This document shows, in pieces, positions 57,109 through 64,000 of a DNA stretch of 64,000 bases. Positions within the stretch are counted from its first letter, which is position 1, and each line of letters starts with the position of its first letter. The notes under the pieces were generated by a model that did no database searches, had not been told where the DNA came from, and saw only the letters and a program-made list of their open reading frames with translations. Position numbers and translations under genes: made by a program. The stretch covers positions 1-64,000 of the forward strand of contig DF237042.1 of assembly GCA_000708835.1 (NCBI GenBank). Reading direction: 5' to 3'. Source of the DNA: Klebsormidium nitens. Lineage: Eukaryota; Streptophyta; Klebsormidiophyceae; Klebsormidiales; Klebsormidiaceae.

Positions 57109-57582
57109 CAATGTCGCACAGATCAAGGTGATGAGATGTGACATTACAAACACGTTGCTGCGCAAAGAATCAGGATGCAAATTTTTCTACATGTAACTTA
57201 GCGTGCGATTATTGCTCATCTACAATTTATATGTCGGCCTGTTAGATGTTCTTCCAGCTACATTAATGTACAAGCGTTTCTCAGCTTCAAAGTGTTGCAG
57301 AACCCATCCGTATGATCCTTCCCTTCCGAAACGTTGCTGATTTATTTGTATTGAGAGGTTTTCCGCCCAATGCTTGCAACGTATCGTCTTCTCCCTCAAC
57401 GACCATGTCCAACTCAGTTGCTTGCAAATCTTTCCACACACTATCCGTTGCACCCTGTCCCTGTCCCTTCGCCTTCGAGTCTATTGCAGGAAAACTGAGA
57501 TGATCATGTACTTCACTTTGCTGCTGTCTGTCTGTAACAAAATTTGTGGTAGGCGGAGTGTGGTCAACGTCCAGCATTGCTT

Positions 57583-59266
57583 TTACTGGTTGGAGACTCT
57601 GTTCTTGGCGTCCTGCGCAGCACCTGCAAACATTTAGAAAGGCTATTTAGCCAAATGATATGTACTGCCAACAAGCAAGGGAGAACAATACTTCCTACAC
57701 CGGTGCAAAACAATCGAAGGTGTGAAACGAAATTTGATGTTTTGCTGAAAGATAGGAAAACATGTTTGCAAGCATGAAAGAAGATATAACAGTCTAAACA
57801 AGACAGTCTCAGTTTTTCAACTGGGACTAGGCAACTCGCAATATTGTAAGACTAGTACGCCGAATGAAGGGTCAAATCACTGCCTCAATACACACCTTGC
57901 GTCTTCTTGGACAAATCCTCTCCCGTCTGCTTAGCGCTCTCGCCCGCCTTGTTGGCAGCATCTTTCGCCTCCTCGCTTTTGCCTACAAAGTTAAGAGAGG
58001 AATGTTTCATTCATCCTTCTTTTTTGAATTCAATTCTTATGAAAAGTGCCACAGGTCATAAAATCTGCCAGACATCATAGATATCTGTTTCTGTTGATAT
58101 GATTGTTTCAAGAGATCTGACCACCGAGATAATCCTCAATTTCAATCCTAGACTTCAACCTTGCATGCAGATACTGCACAGAAGAACATCAGAGCAAAGC
58201 TTCACAATCAAACTCTATAAGATTGACCTTCTGAACCCTCACCTAGGACAGTCTCCTTCGCGGACTGAGCGTAGCTGCCGACCGTCTCCTGTGCAGACTT
58301 GGCATAATCGGTGACAGTGTTTGCAACAGAGTTGTAGGTGTTGCCAACAGCCTCCTTGGTCTGCTGGTATGCAGACTGGGTGTTGTCCTTGGCAGCACCG
58401 GTGTAATCGCTGGCGGTCTTCGCAGCCTGGTCATAGGTCTCGCCGGCCTTCTCCTTGGCTCCCTGAGCATAGTCCCCAGCCTTGTCCCGAGCACCCTGGG
58501 CATACTCGCCAGCCTGGTTGTAAGCGGAGCCAGCCTTGTCCTTGGCAGCCTGGGCAGTCTCCCCGGCCTTGTCCTGAGTGTACTGACCATACTCCCCAGC
58601 CTTGTTCTGCAATTTCGAGAGGAAAACCCATCAGATTCGAAACAAGCAAGATCTGAGTATTTCTATGCAGAACATATTCCAATTCGAAGATGGAAACTGC
58701 ACCACAGTTGATAACAAATTGCTTCTCAGATAAAGAAAAATGCCATGCTAAAACCTTGTCAAGCAAGATACAACACAGGACCTACAAGCACGCTCTAGCA
58801 ATCGTTGAAAAAGTCAATGTGATGACTGCAACTAAGTACTCAACTTGCAGCTGAGCATATGTACACGTCAGCAATGCCTGTTAATGTCATCAGTAAGTCT
58901 GACATGCAAGCAAAAAAGTGGAAGATGATATGCATGTACTATTCTTCTCTCTAGAGACGGCAAATCACAGATGTGAAAGCAATGAAGCGAGGACCATAGA
59001 CCAGAACTCACCCGGGCATCCCCTAGGGCACTGCCTGCCTGGTCCTTGGTCTGCTGAGCGCTCTCCTGAGCCCTGCTGCCCATCTCCCCGGCCTTATCCT
59101 GAGCCTTGCTTGCATAGTCAGAGGCAGTGCCCTTGGCGTCCTGAGCCTTGTTCTGGGCTGCGCCTGCATAATCCTGAGCCTTGCCCTGGGCTGCGCCAGC
59201 ATAGTCCTGGGCCTTGCTGCCGGCATCATCGGCGGTCCTCTTCGCGCTATCCTGGTAGGAAGACAT
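57583..59266 (-). CDS. LEA group 3-like (LEA_4) protein A
   Basis: Late-embryogenesis-abundant type protein: disordered in water, expected to form amphipathic helices and protect membranes and enzymes during drying or freezing. Four exons, 59266-59012, 58606-58243, 57982-57896 and 57623-57583, join in phases 0, 1 and 1 to 248 aa. The sequence is almost entirely Ala, Lys, Gln, Asp, Glu and Gly with imperfect 11-residue repeats such as KAQDYAGAAQG, KAQDYAGAAQN, QDKAGEMGSRA and RDKAGDYAQGA. It has no Cys or Trp, no signal peptide and no membrane segment. It begins MSSYQDSAKRTADDAGSKAQ and ends AQDAKNRVSNQ. The gene is head to head with a second LEA gene of nearly the same length and a matching phase-1 intron after a (V/L)LG motif. 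Confidence 0.93.
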
Positions 59267-59977
59267 GTTGGCTGCTTGGTGAGAGTGATCAAACTCTAAC
59301 TGAACTGCTTGAGCGTGTTCCGTTGGAAGCGACTTTGGAAGCAAAGATAAAGGCTTGAAGTTTGCAAATGGTGAAGTTGCTTTGCAGGATGTGTGTGTTC
59401 TGCAGAGTTTATGAAAGCTTGTGGCAGTTAGGGCAGGTCAATCTGCCATGCACTTTGCAGCCTTCGGGTCTCACATCGACTCTAGCCTTCTGCAAAGCGA
59501 ATTGCGGACTTGGCTCTAGGCTGGCGCTTGCCGACTGTGCAGAGGCAGTTCCAGTGCCGAAGCATGGCTTGCTACGCGTGACATCTGTCACTTCGCGAGT
59601 GCCCTCCGCATGCCAAGTGGCAAATTGCTTTTGATTGGTTCGATCGCCAATATTTGACGTCAAAATGTAACAGATGTCACCTGCAAAATGAGTGAGAGAT
59701 CTGCACGAATGAGGCATTGCCACCTGGATGGCCGTGGACATCGAGAAAACAGCCCCAGCGGCTGGCCATGATCGAGCAATGCCAATACCGGTATAGCGAA
59801 CTCCAGGGAGTGCTTCTCTTCTGCGCTTCTCTGGAGTCCTGCACTACATGAACACCTACCACGCATTCTCGTATTCACAATTCAATAGCAACAAGGTTTA
59901 CAGCAGCTTCCAATCTTCCGCAGCTCCTTCGCCCACTTCAGATTATCTCAGCAAGCCTTCAAAAACTAAGCTTAGTC
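59267..59977. promoter_or_regulatory. Shared divergent promoter of the LEA pair
   Basis: The 711 bp between the two LEA start codons. Near the middle is a perfect 12-bp palindrome TTTGACGTCAAA (59653-59664) around TGACGTCA, a typical bZIP core. It is flanked by related copies in opposite orientation: GTGACATCTGTCAC (59578-59591) and GTAACAGATGTCAC (59667-59680). ACGCGTGAC at 59575-59583 resembles the ABRE coupling element CE3, and ATTGG (59634) and CCAAT (59647) sit alongside. The motif assignments are inference. Confidence 0.6.
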
Positions 59978-62112
59978 ATGGCCACCCAGTCTGACGCCCG
60001 CTTGAAAGGACAGGAAGCAGGTCAGCAGGTGAATTCTGCTCTTGACACTGCTGCGGTGAAGCTGCAGCATGGAAAAGAGCACACAGAGGATGCATTCAAG
60101 CAAGGGCAGGTAGGAAAACAATGTTGCTCCTACCACCACGCATTAGAATAGGGGCGGAAATTGAAAGGACAACTCTCTCATTGCATATGTATGACCTGCA
60201 TACAGTGCAATGCGGCACCTCTTCTCATTTGGCGGAAGTGGTAAAGTGAATTGTGGACTTCTTCAATACACAGGACCTGTGTACAAAAAGTATGATTTCT
60301 TTCATCTTCACCTCCACGACTATACTGAATGTCTTTCTAAGTCTGAAGTACCTTTAGGCAATGCCTTACATTTTAGGAAGGGCAACAATGTGTTACGTTG
60401 TGTTGCTACTCTTAAAATTTGTTCGCTCACTTTCGCTTGGAGCTTGCCAAAGTTGCAGCTCATTATTCAATCCTATCCTGCTGGATTTTGAGATTGTCTC
60501 TTCAGTATGGCAGATAGCACTGATATTTTCATGTTAGAAGGCTTTTCTCCTACCGACAGCTTTTGACTTGCACTGGACGATCTTTGACGGCCAGAGGAAT
60601 TTTAAGTGTTCTGAGAACGTACTTCTTTGATGGTGACTCAAAGACAACAGTGAAAGCTGCAGAGTGTCAGTTTTAGAGGGCCGGACTGTCTGTCAAAAGA
60701 TGGCATATCCCTGATCCGCTGATCATCTATTCAGAAGTTCCAAATTGGAGGCTTTTGAAAACCCTAATCTCAGCTCAAATCGCTTCTGCTGCAGGATTAT
60801 GCTGGAGATGTGGCAAACACGGCACACCAAAAGGGTGCTGAGGCTGCCCGTGAGGTTGATGCGGAGGCAAAGACCACTCAGCAGAAGGCCAAGGAAGCGC
60901 TCGGCGCAGCGCAGCAGTATGCCGCAGCAACTGTGGACAGTGTCACCAAGACCGCAGGATCTTATGCTGCCCTGGCCAAGGACAAGCTTCTAGGTGAGAG
61001 AGCCAGCGAGCACAGAAAATACTTGTCCCAATTTATGCCTTTACATTCCAACACTGGTCATTGATTAGCAGTCGTACTCTTTGGTTGACAGACCAGCATG
61101 ATAATGTGCTTGCAGGTATGATGATACTTGCCTTCCATGTGCGACCGGCTTCTGGTTCGATCAAGATAAGACCAGACCGAAGATTTTTACATTCTCACTT
61201 CCCTAGTATTCTTTGCCAACTGAACACCTCCATCCGCATCAAGGCTTCTTGCACAATAAATCGTAAGCGCTTTAAGAGCGGCGCACGTAAATTTGGGACA
61301 GGTTGATCATTAAAAGCCGGAGTTTTCAAATGCTTTGGTCTTGTTTCTAAGGGCAGGACTGAGACCGCTCTTGTTCGTACAAACCGGACTTTTCAGCCGT
61401 ACTTGCTCTTGATCTCTTTTTAAGGACGGTCTCAAACCGGGTTACAATTCATAGTGTTGGCAGCTTACAGACTCCTCAACTCATCTGGAACTCAAAACAA
61501 GTAAACCTGGATTGCAGACAGGGCCATACGCCCTTCGTATACTCACAAAACGCAGCATAGCTCCAGATGAGTTTGAGTCTGTACATTCAGGACTTCGTAA
61601 GAAGTAAGCGTCACTGAGGTGGCCACTTACATCAGATCTAACTTCGCTAAGTTTGTGGACTTGATTGCTGATCTTGATCGATCCTTTGTGATGGTGCAGG
61701 CACTGGCGAGCAGGCCAAGAATACTGCAGAGGGTGTCTCGCATGAGGCAGGAGCACAAGCTCAGGAAGCCGGCCATGCCACCAAGGGTTACCTCCAGAGC
61801 GTCACTGAGACCGTCGGTGGTTATGCGGCAGCAGCCAGAGACACAACAGTCAGCTATGCAACAGCCGCCAAGGACACCACGGTCAACTATGCCGCTGCTG
61901 CCAAGGACACCACGCTCGACTATGCGACCGCAGCTAAGGACACTCTACTGGGAAAGAAGGAGGAGGCAAAGGATAAGGCACACGAGGTGGGGGATGCGGC
62001 GCAAGCGAAGGGGGAGCAAGTGAACCAGGAAGCCAAGGGGGCCGCCAAGAGCGCGGGTGATTATGCGCAAGGAATGAAGGAGACCGTGGTGGGGCCGAAG
62101 ACCACTTACTAG
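59978..62112 (+). CDS. LEA group 3-like (LEA_4) protein B
   Basis: Second LEA protein, 247 aa from three exons: 59978-60109, 60795-60993 and 61700-62112, junction phases 0 and 1. Exon 3 has no internal Met until near its end, so it is easily missed. Exon 2 encodes HQKGAEAAREVDAEAKTTQQ and ends YAALAKDKLLG. Exon 3 carries four tandem 12-residue units of the type YAxAAKDTTVNY / YAAAAKDTTLDY, then the charged tail GKKEEAKDKAHEVGDAAQAK and VVGPKTTY at the end. The composition is Ala/Lys/Thr/Glu-rich and hydrophilic with no Cys or Trp. The tandem YAAAAKDTT block distinguishes it from protein A, while the phase-1 junction after (V/L)LG is shared. A cytosolic or plastid location cannot be told from sequence. 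Confidence 0.93.
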
Positions 62113-63402
62113 GTACAGCAGATTCGCTTTCTGCATCTAGCTGTGTAGCATCTAGCTGTGTAGCAAGGCCGAAGGATGATAGGGAACTTATGCTTACACG
62201 CTGCTGCTTGAGGTTCCATGCAGGAAGCTCAGAGACGATAACGCAATACTTGTGTATATCCATGATGTGTGGAACGTAAACTGAGGTAAATTGTGGGAAT
62301 ACTGACATTGTTAAGAAAGTCTTAATCTGAAAGTCTAGGTTGTTCAGTGGTGCCGAACAGTCTGATTGTGGAAAAACAGGCAATTTCTTGCTTAATGATT
62401 CTGTTAACAAATGTGGGAGTCAATGCAAGGTTGAGATCTAAGTTGGGGGCTTAGCCTGTACGTAAAGTAGACTCACTGGACTATAGCGATATTGCAGCTT
62501 GCCTTCTGCGAGACACAAAGCGACTTGATTCACAGAAGCTATGCTAGCTTTATTGACAACCGTCCTCGACGAAAAGCCTAACAATCGCTCCTTCCTGAAT
62601 TTTTCTGCATATTCCACAATCACATGAATGGTCTGTATATCAGACCACGATGACTCTCTATCATGAAACCAAGCTTCGGAATATGTGAAGCTGCCATATC
62701 CTAAACTTCCCTAAACAATCGAATCAAAAGGATCCATCAATACCTGAGAATTTATGGCAATCATTCACAAACACGAGCGGGGCTAGCCGCTCCATCTTTC
62801 TCCGCATTATTATGTCCATGCGGCAAGTTCCTCAATCGTCAACATGTCAATACTATTAGTCATCAGATTGCATAAGAAAAATGCATCAGCTGGCCGCCCA
62901 TCATGCATGCCATAAACCGCTTCAGTGATATGATCAAAAGAAACCGTCGAAAGTTATGCTGGTCATGTGGGGATTTGAGCACATTATTCCAATCAAGCGT
63001 TCGAACGTCTTTTCACCGTATCGGATGTGCGCCGCACGGTCGAACGTCCTTCACATGGATCAACTGATCGATCCGAGTTCCTTGACATCCAATAATGCTT
63101 GAAGTAGAAATTAAAATGTGTCCCAGCGCGGCTACAAACGTGACCGTTAGTCACATGTTTCGACGCAATTGCGTGATTGCATTTGCAATGCGTGATCGAC
63201 TTCGAAGCTCCAGTGCCCGATGCAAGACCGCTTCTCCATCTGACCGCGTCAGTACTTCGGTTACTTACAAGTACATAAACTACATCAAGTCCTTCTATAT
63301 AGAGAACTGCATGACGTCGCGCCCCTCTATGTACCTCACGTGCAAAGAAACCAAAGCTTGTACCGTCAGGCACGCTCTCTATAATGTATACTGCACCATA
63401 AG
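62113..63402. other. Intergenic, no gene seen
   Basis: Convergent 3' flanks of LEA B and the DUF924 gene. There is a short tandem repeat of CATCTAGCTGTGTAG just after the LEA stop (about 62133-62163). The rest is AT-rich without a supportable gene. Confidence 0.65.
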
Positions 63403-64000
63403 TTAGAAACGAGAGCCCGGCTGCTTCAGGAAGTCAAGTTCTTCCGAAGTACTTTTCCGCCCCAATATTTGATTCCGGTGCGGAAACCTGCCAAATCGGA
63501 GAATGACTTCTCTGTGCTTCACAGCAAACTCATGGAACCCGTCACAGAGCTCGGCAACGTCGGCGGGAGCTGCCGACTTCAGGTCCACGAAAAGCTGGCA
63601 GGCGCGGTCTTGATCCTCCAAGTCTGACGAGAAACGAAGAGGCGTGTTTAACGAAATAAGTTGGTGGTACCGCCATCAAAAAGAGCGACAAATCTAGCAG
63701 AAGGACAGTGGCTGTCTGAGAGCCTGCGAGCTGGCAAGACATGAAGAAAGTGGACTTCTTTTTGGGACACGAGACACGACGAGTGCACTCCAAAGGGCAC
63801 AGGCAACTGGACCCGGATTCTACCAAAGTAGGCATCAGATCATGGGTTCAAAATGCATGACAAAAGAAAAGCATGTCCGCACGTCAGACCCTCTTGCCCA
63901 CAAAGAGAGCGCAGCCGGAGGTGTTGCATGGTAGATTCGACAAAGTGCCACCCCACCTTCCGAGTGCTCGAAGGGCATGTAGAAGAACGAGCGCTCCAGG
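63403..64000 (-). CDS. DUF924 family protein, C-terminal part (gene continues past the window)
   Basis: Two exons are visible: one from beyond 64000 down to 63957, and the last at 63623-63403. They join in phase 1 (GAA G|GTGGGG ... CGTCAG|AC TTG) to give LERSFFYMPFEHSEDLEDQD, followed by HREVILRFGRFPHRNQILGR and STSEELDFLKQPGSRF. The YMPFEHSE, RFGRFPHRN and LGR-STxEE blocks are the hallmark of DUF924, a family shared by bacteria and eukaryotes with no settled biochemical role. The N-terminal part and the start lie outside the window. Confidence 0.9.

Larger units (their letters stand above)
55384..57582. other. Intergenic with assembly gap and tandem repeat
   Basis: AT-rich, no supportable gene. 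It holds a 20-base N gap (56025-56044) and an 85-bp tandem duplication (56946-57108). The last 300 bp is the 3' flank of the first LEA gene and contains a 96-codon ORF that I do not accept. Confidence 0.6.

Noticed and set aside
57287-57577. 96-codon minus-strand ORF just after the LEA A stop
   Set aside because: It begins within the likely 3' UTR and shows no LEA-like or other motif. An alternative 3' exon is possible but unsupported.

Overview
This is a nuclear window from a photosynthetic, flagellated, intron-rich eukaryote, most likely a streptophyte green alga; Klebsormidium is my best guess (inference). The reasons are a plant-type PsbS gene, an intraflagellar transport gene (IFT52), plant-style LEA desiccation proteins, GC-rich codon use inside exons against AT-richer intergenic DNA, and dense short introns. 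I resolved 83 introns by matching splice sites, reading phase and protein homology. All but two are GT-AG; the two exceptions are GC-AG.

Layout. 1-4890 holds little apart from the 3' part of a minus-strand small membrane protein (2032-2871). 4891-8075 (+) is a nine-exon low-complexity protein I do not recognise. 10131-11080 (-) is mitochondrial-type ribosomal protein uL11, head to head with the 20-exon gene for the largest subunit of RNA polymerase I (11719-22983, +). 24722-28866 (-) is IFT52. 30777-32079 (-) is an intronless bacterial-type alanine racemase broken by one frameshift. 34909-37340 (-) is PsbS. 38985-48270 (-) is a 22-exon alanyl-tRNA synthetase, head to head with a 12-exon TMCO4-like/DUF726 hydrolase (48771-55383, +). 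57583-59266 (-) and 59978-62112 (+) are two LEA proteins of 248 and 247 residues facing away from each other across a shared 0.7-kb promoter. 63403-64000 (-) is the 3' end of a DUF924 gene that runs off the window.

The genes do not form one pathway. They cover ribosome production (Pol I, uL11m), translation (AlaRS), cilium assembly (IFT52), photoprotection (PsbS), desiccation tolerance (LEA pair) and D-alanine metabolism (alr). Three of the neighbouring pairs are divergent with 0.5-0.7 kb between start codons, so shared promoters look common here. I found no CRISPR array, rRNA, tRNA or intact mobile element. There is one 20-base assembly gap (56025-56044).

I see no clearly new multi-gene system. 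The points most worth a second look are the frameshifted intronless alanine racemase, the inverted LEA pair with palindromic motifs in its shared promoter, two homology-supported GC-AG introns, and a near-identical exon fragment copied into an intron of the DUF726 gene.
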